This document shows positions 23,944 to 35,000 of a stretch of 64,000 nucleotides of DNA, piece after piece. The notes beneath the pieces were generated by a model. That model made no database searches. It was given only the letters and a program-made list of their open reading frames with translations, and was not told the origin of the DNA. The DNA lies in assembly GCF_007997285.1 (NCBI RefSeq), contig NZ_VORX01000007.1, positions 1 through 64,000 of the forward strand, given 5' to 3'. Each line of letters starts with the position of its first letter. Positions within the stretch are counted from its first letter, which is position 1. The position numbers were made by a program, and so were the translations under genes. Source of the stretch: Gelidibacter salicanalis (GTDB lineage Bacteria; Bacteroidota; Bacteroidia; Flavobacteriales; Flavobacteriaceae).

Positions 23944-24471
23944 TTAGAGTCTGTATGTAAATCCAAACTGCATCACACCTTGTCTCGCTTCTAATGGAGA
24001 TGCGTCATCAAATACATTGGAAATTCCGTATAGATAACGGAAATCCACACCAATTTCGTCAGTAATCATATACTCAGCAAAACCAACGCCGGAGAACGCG
24101 AAATTTTTGAATCCGTCGTCATGCTTGTGCACTTTTACTCCTAATTGAGGCCCCACACCTAGCTTTAATCCTCCAACAATAGCGTAATTAAGAATGATCG
24201 GCAGATTAATATAGTCGGTTTTAAAATATTGCAGATTAGCCCCTTCTGGAGAATATTGCAACTCCGTCATAACGGCCAAACGTTCAGTCAATCCGAAATC
24301 GGCAAAAGCGCCAAATACAAAACCATTTCTATGCGGGTTAGATTGAATCCCGTCCTCTTCATAGTCCATATTAGAGATGTTGGTAGCAAAATGGACACCG
24401 TATTTAAGGTCTTGAGAAAACGAATAAGTCGACAGGCCTACGACAAGTAATAGCGTAAATATTTTTTTCAT
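23944..24471 (-). CDS. Small outer-membrane beta-barrel (porin-like) protein
   Basis: A 175-residue protein with a signal peptide (residues 1-19, ending FSQ). The mature part is made of alternating amphipathic strands, with YGVHFATNISN at the start, GFVFGAFADFGL, LKLGVGPQLGVKV and a C-terminal strand ending GFTYRL. This is the outer-membrane beta-barrel (PF13568-like) family common in Bacteroidota, predicted as an eight-stranded barrel. No specific function can be assigned. Confidence 0.8.
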   Translation of the reverse strand: MKKIFTLLLVVGLSTYSFSQDLKYGVHFATNISNMDYEEDGIQSNPHRNGFVFGAFADFGLTERLAVMTELQYSPEGANLQYFKTDYINLPIILNYAIVGGLKLGVGPQLGVKVHKHDDGFKNFAFSGVGFAEYMITDEIGVDFRYLYGISNVFDDASPLEARQGVMQFGFTYRL

Positions 24472-24564
24472 AATAAGTGATTTGAGACCGTGAATATAAT
24501 TTGAAAATAATTATTTTAATCAAATATTAGATATGTCACCTTAAAAAGAAGACAAACTGCTAAA

Positions 24565-25473
24565 CTAGACAAGGTTGACACTTGAAACTGATCCAAAATA
24601 AACACTTTTTATGATCCCATCTGAAAGTCCAATTTTAGGTACATAAATGTATTTTGCGTCACTCCATTTCATGGCGGATAAATAAATTCGGGTTGCCGGA
24701 ATTATCACATCTGCCCTATCCTGATTCAAATCTAATTCTGTAATGCGCTCTTCATAACTATAGGTTTGCAACATATTATAATAGGAAGTCAAGTAAAAAT
24801 AGGTCAACGGTTTACCTAAAGCTTTTCCTGAAATTTTAAAGATTTTATTAATGTTGCCTCCAGAACCCAGAAGATCGATTTTTTCGAAATCTTTAGTGTT
24901 TTGTTTAATCCAAGATTCCAACTCTATCCAGGCGTCTTTTTGTACAATATCATTCAACAATCGAACAGTTCCGATTTTAAAGGATTTAGAGGCTGTGGTA
25001 TGACCTTGATGAATAACAGAAAACTCTGAACTCCCCCCACCTACGTCAACATATAAATAGGTTTTACTCTTATCGATAAAACTGTTCAAATCAGTTGCAG
25101 CAATAATGGCGGCTTCCTCTTCGCCATCAATAACATCAATCTTAATCTTGGCGTGTTTTTTAATCAGTTTAACAACCTCACTGCCATTTTCAGCTTCGCG
25201 CATGGCCGAGGTAGCACAGGCTTTATAAGCCAGCACCTTATGGGATTTCATCAGCAATTTGAAGGCGTTCATAGTATCAATTAAACGCAATTCATTTTCT
25301 TTAGAAATTTTTTGATTTAAAAAGACGTCTGCTCCCAACCGGATGGGCACCCTAACTAGAGCGCTCTTTTTAAAGAGGGTCGGTTTCCCTTTTTGTTCAA
25401 TGATGTTTGAAATAAGCAACCGCACCGCATTTGATCCAATGTCAATGGCAGCATATTTTTTTATGGTCAGCAT
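24565..25473 (-). CDS. ppx: Exopolyphosphatase / Ppx-GppA phosphatase family
   Basis: A 302-residue protein with the ASKHA fold motifs of Ppx/GppA. These are the phosphate-1 loop AAIDIGSNAVRLLI (residues 8-21), DGEEEAAIIA in the middle, phosphate-2 loop VDVGGGSSEFS, and LGSGGNINKI. The length equals the catalytic domains I-II only, as in short Bacteroidota members. It hydrolyses the end phosphate of polyphosphate, or pppGpp. It lies 3 bases downstream of ppk1, so the two genes form a polyphosphate synthesis/degradation operon. Confidence 0.88.
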   Translation of the reverse strand: MLTIKKYAAIDIGSNAVRLLISNIIEQKGKPTLFKKSALVRVPIRLGADVFLNQKISKENELRLIDTMNAFKLLMKSHKVLAYKACATSAMREAENGSEVVKLIKKHAKIKIDVIDGEEEAAIIAATDLNSFIDKSKTYLYVDVGGGSSEFSVIHQGHTTASKSFKIGTVRLLNDIVQKDAWIELESWIKQNTKDFEKIDLLGSGGNINKIFKISGKALGKPLTYFYLTSYYNMLQTYSYEERITELDLNQDRADVIIPATRIYLSAMKWSDAKYIYVPKIGLSDGIIKSVYFGSVSSVNLV

Positions 25474-25476
25474 AGT

Positions 25477-27537
25477 CTAGTTTTCTAATTTATCGACGTA
25501 ATAATTATAAATGGCAAATTGCGCCCTAACCTTTGGCAAATCATTACGTTTGTATTTGTTTTCGTGCGACCCGCAAAGCAGTCGTGCCTTAACATTGTCA
25601 CTCCAAGAGATGTCAAAAACATCCAGTAATTCCTGTTTAATATCTTTATCATAAATAGGACAGGTGACCTCCACTCGGTTTTCAATATTTCGCGACATCC
25701 AATCCGCGGATGAAATAAAGACTTTGGGGTCATTATTATTGCAAAATATCAATAATCTGGTATGTTCCAAAAACTTATCAATGATACTCACCACCTCAAT
25801 ATTTTCACTCATCCCTTTAATTCCCGGAACTAAGCAACAAATTCCCCTTACAATCATCTGAATCTTAACGCCCGCCCTACTGGCTTCATAAAGTTTATCC
25901 ACCATCATATAACTTGAAATGCTGTTCAACTTCAATTTAATAAAAGCAGGTTTTTTATTTTTGACGTTCTCAATTTCCGTATCGATCAGTTTAAACAACT
26001 TAGTTTTTGTATAATGGGGCGAAACAATGATGTGCTTATAACTAAAAATTTTATAATTGGTTTCAAAAAAATCAAAGACCTTAACCACATCTTTTAAAAT
26101 TTTTTGATCTGAAGTAAACAAGGTAAAGTCAGTATACAATTTAGCGGTCGATTCGTTAAAATTCCCCGTACTTAAAAAGCCATATCGCTTAATCTTATTA
26201 TTTTCCTCACGTTCTATCACACACATTTTGCTGTGCACTTTAAGGCCTTTAACCCCAAATAAGAGATTGACACCGTCCGTTTCCATTTGTTCAGCATAAT
26301 CAATATTGGCCTGCTCATCAAAACGAGCCTGCAACTCTATAGCCACGGTCACTTTTTTACCATTTTTAGCGGCGTTAATCAATGAGCTCGCCACGTGCGA
26401 AATTTGCGCCAAACGGTAGATGGTAATTTTTATGTTTTTCACCTTAGGGTCTAAGGCGGCTTCCCTTAAAAACTTAACAATGTAGGAAAACGTGTGATAC
26501 GGCGTATGTAATAAATAATCTTTTTTAGCGATATTTTTAAAGATGCTGCGTTCCAAACTCAAGCCTCTTACGGGTAATGGCTTGATCTTATCGTATAACA
26601 GATCAGTCCTTCCCAAACTTGGAAAATCCATATAGTCACGTCTGTTGTGATAACGCCCCCCAGGAATGACACTGTCCTTAGAATCTATTCCCATCATATT
26701 CATCAGGAACAACAGGGTTTGTTCATCAATAGTTTTATCATACACAAAACGCACCGGCTCTCCAGTTTGTCGGTGTTTGACGCTGTCAGATATTTTCTCA
26801 ATAAAACTCTTGCTTAAATCACTCTCAAAATCCAGTTCGCCATCCCGAGTAATTTTGATCATGTGTGCAGAAACGGATTCATATTCAAAAATATTAAATA
26901 TATCATCCATGCAATAACGCAGCAAATCATCTAATAGAATAATATAATTATCCTGACCTTTTTTAGGAAGCACCACAAACCGGTCCATGGATTTTGGAAT
27001 TTCTATAAGTGCATATTGCTTTTGTTGGTTGGCTAAAACCATCTTTACCGCCAAATAAGCGGCACTGTCTTTTAAGGTAGGAAGTTTCACCAAATCGCTT
27101 AAGATGATGGTCACCAATGCTGGACTCACATATTGAATAAAATAATTTTTAATAAACTTGTGATGGGCTTCATCAATTTGCGTTTCATTGACCATATGAA
27201 TCTGTTCATCTTCAAGACGCTTGTGGATGGTAGCCAAAATATGCAAACTATCACTCTGCTGTTTGATAACAATTTGCGTGATGATTTCTAATAATTCACT
27301 GGCTGAAATGCCGCCCAACTCACTTTTACCGGTTTTTCCAGCCTCATCAATACGTTTAACGGTAGCGTACCGCACTTTAAAAAACTCGTCTAAATTATTG
27401 GAGAAGATACCCAAAAACCGAAGCCGTTCAATTAATGGAACATTCTCGTCTTCCGCTTCTTGTAAAACACGTTCGTTAAACTGTAGCCAGCTCAACTCTC
27501 TATTGATGTATGTATTGGAATTTATATCTGTAACCAT
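25477..27537 (-). CDS. ppk1: Polyphosphate kinase 1
   Basis: A 686-residue enzyme that makes polyphosphate from ATP. It has the four PPK domains: N-terminal (NRELSWLQFNERVL), head (YHNRRDYMDFPS), and two phospholipase-D-like C domains. The autophosphorylated His lies in GLKVHSKMCVI, and SADWMSRNIENRVEV is in the last domain. ATG 27537 is preferred over an upstream TTG at 27567, which lies in the likely -7 box. A TATATTTG box on the minus strand (27565-27572) ends about 28 bases before this ATG. Confidence 0.93.
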   Translation of the reverse strand: MVTDINSNTYINRELSWLQFNERVLQEAEDENVPLIERLRFLGIFSNNLDEFFKVRYATVKRIDEAGKTGKSELGGISASELLEIITQIVIKQQSDSLHILATIHKRLEDEQIHMVNETQIDEAHHKFIKNYFIQYVSPALVTIILSDLVKLPTLKDSAAYLAVKMVLANQQKQYALIEIPKSMDRFVVLPKKGQDNYIILLDDLLRYCMDDIFNIFEYESVSAHMIKITRDGELDFESDLSKSFIEKISDSVKHRQTGEPVRFVYDKTIDEQTLLFLMNMMGIDSKDSVIPGGRYHNRRDYMDFPSLGRTDLLYDKIKPLPVRGLSLERSIFKNIAKKDYLLHTPYHTFSYIVKFLREAALDPKVKNIKITIYRLAQISHVASSLINAAKNGKKVTVAIELQARFDEQANIDYAEQMETDGVNLLFGVKGLKVHSKMCVIEREENNKIKRYGFLSTGNFNESTAKLYTDFTLFTSDQKILKDVVKVFDFFETNYKIFSYKHIIVSPHYTKTKLFKLIDTEIENVKNKKPAFIKLKLNSISSYMMVDKLYEASRAGVKIQMIVRGICCLVPGIKGMSENIEVVSIIDKFLEHTRLLIFCNNNDPKVFISSADWMSRNIENRVEVTCPIYDKDIKQELLDVFDISWSDNVKARLLCGSHENKYKRNDLPKVRAQFAIYNYYVDKLEN

Positions 27538-27564
27538 GAAGTGCGAACTGTATTTAATCTCTGA

Positions 27565-27572
27565 CAAATATA
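27565..27572 (-). promoter_or_regulatory. -7 box of the ppk1-ppx operon
   Basis: On the minus strand this reads TATATTTG, an exact TANNTTTG match. A TTTG lies at 27587-27590, only 14 bases upstream, which is short for a -33 element. Confidence 0.45.
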
Positions 27573-27647
27573 TTCTATTTCTAACTCAAAATAAAGAGAG
27601 ATGATCAGGATTAATTATTTGATAATATTAGGCATTTAGGTCCCTCT

Positions 27648-27680
27648 AAAGGAGCTTTAAAGGAGCTTTAAAGGAGAAAT
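27648..27680. repeat. Short 11-bp tandem repeat
   Basis: AAAGGAGCTTT occurs at 27648-27658 and 27659-27669, followed by a partial third copy AAAGGAGAAAT. The repeat sits between the SixA-like gene stop and the ppk1 promoter. The AGGAGCTT units resemble small palindromes (AAGGAGCTTT). The function is unknown; it could be a slippage product. Confidence 0.6.
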
Positions 27681-27692
27681 TTAAGTATCATA

Positions 27693-28178
27693 TCAACGAA
27701 GATCCTTAGGTTTCAAAATCAGCTCTGTTTTACCTTTTTGAATGTCTTGCCAAGATGAAATGTCAAAATTAATTTTCACAACTCCGGAGGTTGGCAAATT
27801 ATCCAGAGCCTGGTTTCCCAGACTGTTAGTCAATTCCGTAAAGGCATGGTTGTGGCCAAAAATCATTACCTTATTTTGGGTAGTGTCGAGGCTTTTAATG
27901 AAGCGCAACACACGGTTACCTCCGAAATCATAAATTTGCTCTTCAATACGCAGCAAGCTGTCCGGATAATGTAAATTCTCCATGAAAATTTTGCAAGTAC
28001 TTAAAGCTCTGTTTGCTGGGCTTGAAAAAATAATATCAGGATAAAAATCAAAATCCCCAAAAGCGTTTGAAACAAGGTTGGAATCACTGATGCCCCTAGA
28101 ACTTAAAGGACGCTTCAAGTCAGTGAGATCCTGCTCCCAAGAGGACTTTGCATGCCTGATAAATACGATACTCTTCAT
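27693..28178 (-). CDS. SixA-like histidine phosphatase
   Basis: A 161-residue member of the histidine (RHG) phosphatase superfamily. RHAKSSW near residue 8 carries the catalytic His, the conserved Arg lies in SSPANRALST, and the second His is in IFGHNHAFTEL (about residue 107). The length matches SixA, a phosphohistidine phosphatase acting on signalling or PTS phosphorelay proteins. The target here is unknown. The gene is monocistronic on the minus strand. Confidence 0.82.
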   Translation of the reverse strand: MKSIVFIRHAKSSWEQDLTDLKRPLSSRGISDSNLVSNAFGDFDFYPDIIFSSPANRALSTCKIFMENLHYPDSLLRIEEQIYDFGGNRVLRFIKSLDTTQNKVMIFGHNHAFTELTNSLGNQALDNLPTSGVVKINFDISSWQDIQKGKTELILKPKDLR

Positions 28179-28531
28179 AATAAGTTCGATTAAGTGCTGT
28201 TATTAACGTTAATGTGCTGAGCATGTCCGTTTTAACGATTATTTCAAGCCCTTTAACATTTATTTTTGTTTTACCTATTAGTTATCTGTTGCTTTGTCAA
28301 AAATAATCAATGTTATGATCCCAAATCTAAAACATGTTAATCAATCCAACCACGTGTTGCCCTCCGCAACCTCTTCCCTCAAAATATTTACAAATTCTAT
28401 TATTAGTTTCAGGCATTTCCGTCAACGCTAAACTAAAATCGTATTGGCCATCCGCCATTATAGGAATTTGCATATAAAGTTTACAAATTAATAGAGTGTT
28501 AAAATAATCAGTTTATTAAATATCTAGGACT
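28179..28531. other. Non-coding stretch between divergent genes
   Basis: There is no credible gene or tRNA. It is AT-rich and must contain the promoters of the SixA-like gene (minus) and of the T9SS adhesin operon (plus), but no exact TANNTTTG with a -33 element was found close to either start. GTTGCCCTCCGCAAC (28353-28367) is a small hairpin of unknown meaning. Confidence 0.4.
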
Positions 28532-29059
28532 ATGAATACCAAATTTAAAACAAAGTTATTAAGTAGCCTTATGCTTATCGGACTTTTCTCAGGAACCTGT
28601 TTTTCCCAAGATAACGTCATCCATAATTTAACTGGCAACTCAGATAGGTTTATATCGAGTGATGTTGTTGTTGGAAACAGAAGTTCTCAAGCGACTGCGG
28701 ATCTTCCGTCAGATTTATTGTATGAGCTCAATGCGACGGTATATGTTAAAAATAATACCCTATCAAAAGTTAAAGGTAAAGCACATCCTCTGGTATTGAA
28801 ATTTAAGGATGCCCAATCCTTTAATGTGGTTTCTAAACGCAGCGCGCTTTTCAATACAGTAGAAATGATTAAAATTGATCTGGCTTCAGAGAACGATTTG
28901 AGAACACCATTTAATATGGCTGCTCTCAGAGGATTTAATAATTTAAAGTATGTCTACCTTAAATGTGAATTTCCTGCTACGGAAGCTCAAATTAGAACTT
29001 TTATTCAAAATGCCGACCCTAAACTTATTATTTATTACAACACTTACCAACGTTCATAA
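28532..29059 (+). CDS. Small exported protein at the head of the T9SS adhesin operon, function unknown
   Basis: A 175-residue protein with a signal peptide (residues 1-25, ending CFSQ). The mature domain starts with NVIHNLTGNSDRF and contains hydrophobic strands (VLKFKDAQSFNVV, LKYVYLKCEFPATE). No known domain is recognised. It precedes the giant adhesin gene by 30 bases and reads in the same direction, which suggests co-expression with the adhesin, PorP/SprF-like and OmpA-family genes. Confidence 0.65.
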   Translation: MNTKFKTKLLSSLMLIGLFSGTCFSQDNVIHNLTGNSDRFISSDVVVGNRSSQATADLPSDLLYELNATVYVKNNTLSKVKGKAHPLVLKFKDAQSFNVVSKRSALFNTVEMIKIDLASENDLRTPFNMAALRGFNNLKYVYLKCEFPATEAQIRTFIQNADPKLIIYYNTYQRS

Positions 29060-29089
29060 TACCTACTGACTTATTTAAAAGTTATCACT

Positions 29090-32000
29090 ATGAAAAAACT
29101 ATACTCTGAAAAAATTTATAACATTAAACCAATACTGCAGCTAGTATTGGTGACTGTTTTTGCACTAGCACCTACATTTTTTGCGAATGCACAGGTTAAG
29201 GTTGACTTTAAACCCCGAGCCTCAGCATTTACACCGGATAAAACCATTTACAATGTAAAGGGCGATTTTACCATGTTGGGCAATACCAACTTAACTTTAG
29301 TTAATTACAGCGACAATTCCAGTAACAGTGAAGACATGGAATATGTTGACGTAGACAATGACCCAAGCACTTGGAACTCGTCAGCTGCCTCGTTAAATTT
29401 GTCTGATCAGATTAGTCCAGAATGCACCAACATTGTGTATGCAGGTTTATATTGGACTGGGAGATCTAGCGGTAGCACTGACTTTACGATTACTAAAGAT
29501 TTTGAAACCGGTAACACGATCTCTGAGAAAGTGACCAATACAGAACAAATTTTTAATGGTGAAGCGATCCCCAATACAAACTATACTTTAGCTATTACAA
29601 ATACAAGTAGTCTGACCACCTATACCTTCACTTCTAACGGTGGCGGCAATACGGTTAAGTTCTATTTTAATAAGGGTGAAAATGACAATAAAACAACTTT
29701 AAAGGTTTCTGTCAATAATGGGCCTCAAACAGAAATTGCTTTAACAAGTTTAAGTAATGCCTCTGCCATTTTAAAATCGCCTTATACTATCTACACAGGT
29801 TCAGACTTTGTACTTAAAGTCAGTCGATTAGAAGTGTTTCCAGAAAACAGGGCACACCTTACCGTAACCTTTACGGATACTTATAACGAAACTGTTGAGC
29901 GTACCAAAACTTTCAACAAAAGAAAGGTCTCTATTAAAGGCCCAAATGCCTCTGGTTATACTCAGCTAATGGCTAAACCAACAGATATTTACTATCCATC
30001 AGGTTTTGATAACGACATATTTTCAGCGTATGTAGACATTACGGACTACGTAAAAACTAATGGTAAAAATGGCTTGTACCACATTGCTGATATGGCACTT
30101 GTTGAAGGAGATGGTGACGGCATTGGTTATTACGGTGGCTGGGGTATGGTTGTAGTCTACGAAAATTCAGAAATGAGTTGGAAAGATATTACTGTATTTG
30201 ATGGTCATGCTTTTGTAGACAGTAGTATTACTCAAAGTTATTTATTGGATGTTTCTGGTTTCAACACCACACAACAAGGCCCAGTTAAAGTAAAACTTGG
30301 TATTATGGCAGGTGAAGGTGATAGAATTATTGCCGGAGATTATTTTAAAATTAGAAGAAATAGCGATAATATTTATACCGCTTTAGAGCATGGTTTAAAC
30401 AGTGCTAGCAACTTTTTCAATTCGTCCATCCAAACGCCGGGAAATAGAATTCCTTACCTCCTCAATAATACTGGAATTGACATTAGCATGTTCGATTTAG
30501 ATAATGCGGATAAAGCAATTATCAACAACAATCAAACTTCTGCTCAATTTCAATATGGATCTACGCAAGATACCTATGCCATTTTCAACATCACCTTTGC
30601 CGTAGATTCTTACGTTCCGGAAGCAGAAGGTCTATTATCTGTAGTTGAGATTCAAGGATCACCAGCTACAGCACCTTATGTAGCGTTACCTGGAGATGAG
30701 TTATTATACAATTTAGACATTAGAAATAAAGGTACAGAACCTATTAAAAACGCCAAAGTGGTTATTCCGATTCCATTTACGTCTCAATTTGTGCCAGGTA
30801 GTATTACATTTAATGAATACGACAGCCTGTTTGAGGCTACAGCACCTTACTTTGATCCTAATTTGGGAGCAACCGGATCTATTGTGTGGGATATTGCTTA
30901 TCTTCCTTTAGATGCTGACATCAACAAATTATTGGCAAGCCTACGTTTCAAATTAAAAACAACAGAAGATTGTTCTATTTTAGTAAATTCAGATTGTGGT
31001 CCTAAAGTGATCATTTTAGGCGGTACAATTTCAGGAACCGGTGCCACTTCAGGAATCAACTTTACCCTACCATTAATTCAAGGTTATGACGACAATGGCG
31101 TTTGCGAAGGCATCCCTAATACGGACCCAATTGTCATCAATATTGATGCTCAACAATTCATTCTTGATAATTGTAGCGACATTTCAGTATCTAGAGACTT
31201 TTTATTCTGCAATTTAGAATCTAACAGCATTCCTGTTTCTGAAATAGCAGCACAGTTCCCTCCAGGATCCTTATTTTATGATACTGTTCCTGTCACTGAT
31301 GCCTCTATTCAGTACAACGCATCCAACCCTTTTCCTGCGACTATTGGTGTGACTACTTATTATGCCGTGCCTCCAGGAGTGACCAACTGTACGTATACTT
31401 TGACTATTGAAGTCACTAAAGTTACTTCTTCACCTTCAATAACAAATGTAACGTATTGCGTAGGTGAGACAGCCAATCCATTATCTGCACAAGCTAGCAA
31501 TCCTAATTATACTGTATTCTATTATGCAGATAACAATCCTAATACCGTAGCTCAAACTTCATTAACACCAGATACTAGCGTTACCGGTACATTTACGTAT
31601 TATGTTTCTGAAGGTCCAGCTGAAAACTGTGTTAATCCTAACAGAACACCACTTACGGTAACCGTCAACGATGGATTGACCATTACTTTACAAGATCAAA
31701 TTAATGCGTCTTGTTTCGACTCCAACAGTGGAAGTTTAGACATTTCAGTTGCTGGCGGATCAGGTGACTACACCTATGTTTGGGAAATGAACGGCACGCA
31801 AGTTGCTACAACGCAAGATTTGAGAAATGCTGCTGCAGGCACATATGTGCTAACCGTTTCAGATGCCAATTCAAACTGTACGACTACAGCGACTTTCAAT
31901 ATCACTGCTGAAACATCCAGCCCTATCGCTATCACTGCTCCTGCAGCTGTAGACGTGGTTGGATGTGCGGAGACTGATATCACATCTGCATTAACTTACA

Positions 32001-35000
32001 GTGAAACTGCAGTAACCATCAGTACTTCTCAATTTATCACGGAAGGTGGAAGCATAACTGGAGATGGAATTAATACTGTAAGCTATAGCGACACGACGTC
32101 AGGCACTTGCCCACTCATTGTAACCAGAACTTTTACGGTTACTGATGCTTGTAATCAAACAGCATCTGGTACACAAACTTTCACCATTGAAAACACCACA
32201 CCACCAAAACTTGTCTTACCTACTGCTGTAAAGGTAGAATGTGGCACTTCATTAGAGCCATCTGCTACAGGAATTGCAACAGTAAATGAGCCTTGTGGCA
32301 CAGTAGACATAAGCTATGTAGATGCAAGTGTAGAAAATTGTGGAGCAACTCAAGTAATTACAAGAACTTGGACAGCTACAGACGCTTGTGGAAATACAAG
32401 CACTGGTACGCAAACTATTACAGTTTCAGATACTACTGCACCTACCTTAACGATACCAGCGGATGCCACTGTAGAATGTTCAGAATCCACTGATCCTGAC
32501 GCTACCGGTTTGGCAACAGCAACTGATGCCTGTGGTGACGTTACCCTTACCTACCTAGATGCAGCTGTAGACGCTTGTGGCGCAACCCAGACGATTACAA
32601 GAACTTGGACGGCAACAGATGTTTGTGGAAATACAGTATCTGCGGCGCAAACCATAAATGTAGTTGATACCACTGCACCAGTCATTACGGCTCCTGCTGA
32701 TGTGACATTAGAATGTTCAGGCTTATCGCGTATGAGCGATGGCGGATTTGGAGAAGCTACCGCAACCGATGGTTGTGGTAACGTAGTAATCACTTTTGAG
32801 GACAGTGCGATTGCAGGTTGTGGTAACACACAAAGCATCACCAGAACATGGACTGCTATTGATGAATGTGGAAATACTTCTACCACAGCCCAAACCATTA
32901 CTATTGTGGATACAACACCTCCAACAATCACCGCGCCAGAAGATGCTGTGGTAGAATGTTCGGAATCTACTGATCCGTCTGCTACTGGAGTTCCCGACGC
33001 ATTTGACGCTTGCGGCGCTGTTTCTGTGACATATGTAGATGCTGATGCCTTAGATACTTGTGGAAACACAAAAATTATCGAAAGAACTTGGACTGCAACA
33101 GATTCTTGTGGTTTGACTACTACAGCAACTCAGTTTATAACAATATTGGATACTATCGCACCAATTATCGATACTGCTGCCAGTAATCTGGTTGTAGAGT
33201 GTAGTGTTAATGGCACTGATGGCGCTTTGGACGTTTGGTTGGCAAACAACGGGGGGGCTTCTGCTTCTGATGCTTGTGCAACTGACTTAACTTGGACTAA
33301 CAACTATGATGGTTCTGTTTCAGATTGTAATGAACCAATAACTGTAATCTTTACAGTAGCTGATGCCTGTGGTAATGCGAGCACTACTAGTGCAACTTAC
33401 ACCATTATTGATACGACGGCACCAGTAGTAACACCAGCAGCTAATTTTACCGCTGAATGTGGCAATGATGATACGATGAAGGACTTCCAAAATTGGTTAG
33501 ATACCAATGGTGGTGCTACAGCTACGGATACCTGTTCTGCAGTAATATGGACTAATACGTTTACAAGTCTTTCTGAAGCTTGTAATACTTCAGGTACTAT
33601 TACTTTTACAGCTACAGATGGATGTGGAAACACTAGCAGCACAACTGCTACTTACACAATTTCAGATACGACTGCACCAGTATTTGCAGCCTTACCTGGT
33701 GAAACTACCATAGATTGTGCAGTGACACCAGAATTCGCACAAGCTGTTGCCACGGATGCTTGTGGATCTGAAGTAGGCTTAACCTTTGAAGATATTAAAA
33801 CTGCCGGCGAATGTGAAGGTGCTTATACCATCACAAGAACTTGGACAGCGACTGACGCTTGTGGCAATGCTTCTACAGCATCACAAACCATCAATATTCA
33901 AGACATCACTGCTCCTGTTATCGCTGCGTTACCTGGGGAGTCTACAGTAGAATGTGGTGTAGAATCTAACTTTGCACAAGCTACCGCTACGGATGCATGT
34001 GGGTCTGAGGTGACGCTGACTTTTGCAGATGTTAAAACTGAAAGTGACAGTACAGGTGCTTATGCCATTACTAGAACTTGGACAGCAACTGATGCTTGTG
34101 GCAATGCTTCTACAGCATCACAAACCATTACTGTTAAAAATAATACTGAGTTGGTTATCGCTCCCTTACCTGCTGAATCGACAGTTGACTGTGGTGTAGA
34201 ACCTAGCTTTGCGCAAGCAGTAGCTGCAGGTGCATGTGGCGCTGAGGTGACCCTAACTTTTGAAGACGTTACCACTGAAGGCGACTGTACAGGTACTTAT
34301 ACAATTACTAGAACTTGGACAGCTAAGGGCGCTAATGGTAAAACAGCTACTGCCTCTCAAACGATTAATGTTGTAGACACGACTGCTCCTGTTATCGCTG
34401 CGTTACCTGGGGAATCTACAGTAGAATGTGGTGTAGAACCTAACTTTGCACAAGCTACCGCTATGGATGCTTGTGGGTCTGAGGTGACGCTGACTTTTGC
34501 AGATGTTAAAACTGAAAGTGACAGTACAGGTGCTTATGCCATTACTAGAACTTGGACAGCAACTGACGCTTGTGGCAATGCTTCAACAGCATCACAAACC
34601 ATCAATGTTAAAACTAATTCTGAGATCACTATCGCAGCATTACCTGCTGAATCCACAATAGAATGTGGTGCTGAACCTAACTTTACGCAAGCAACAGCTA
34701 CTGGATCTTGTGGATCTGAAGTTACTTTAACGTTTACAGACGTTACGACTAATGGCGATTGTGTAGGAACGTATTCTATCACAAGAACTTGGACAGCTAT
34801 GGATGCTAATAATAATATTGCTACAGCATCTCAAACGATTAACGTACAAGATAACACCGCCCCTGTTTTTGCTGCCTTACCAGCTGAGACTACTGTGGAC
34901 TGTGCAGTAACACCAAACTTTGCGCAAGCAATTGCTACAGATGCTTGTGGGTCTGAAGTGACCTTAACTTTTGTTGATGTTACATCAAATGGTGCGTGCG

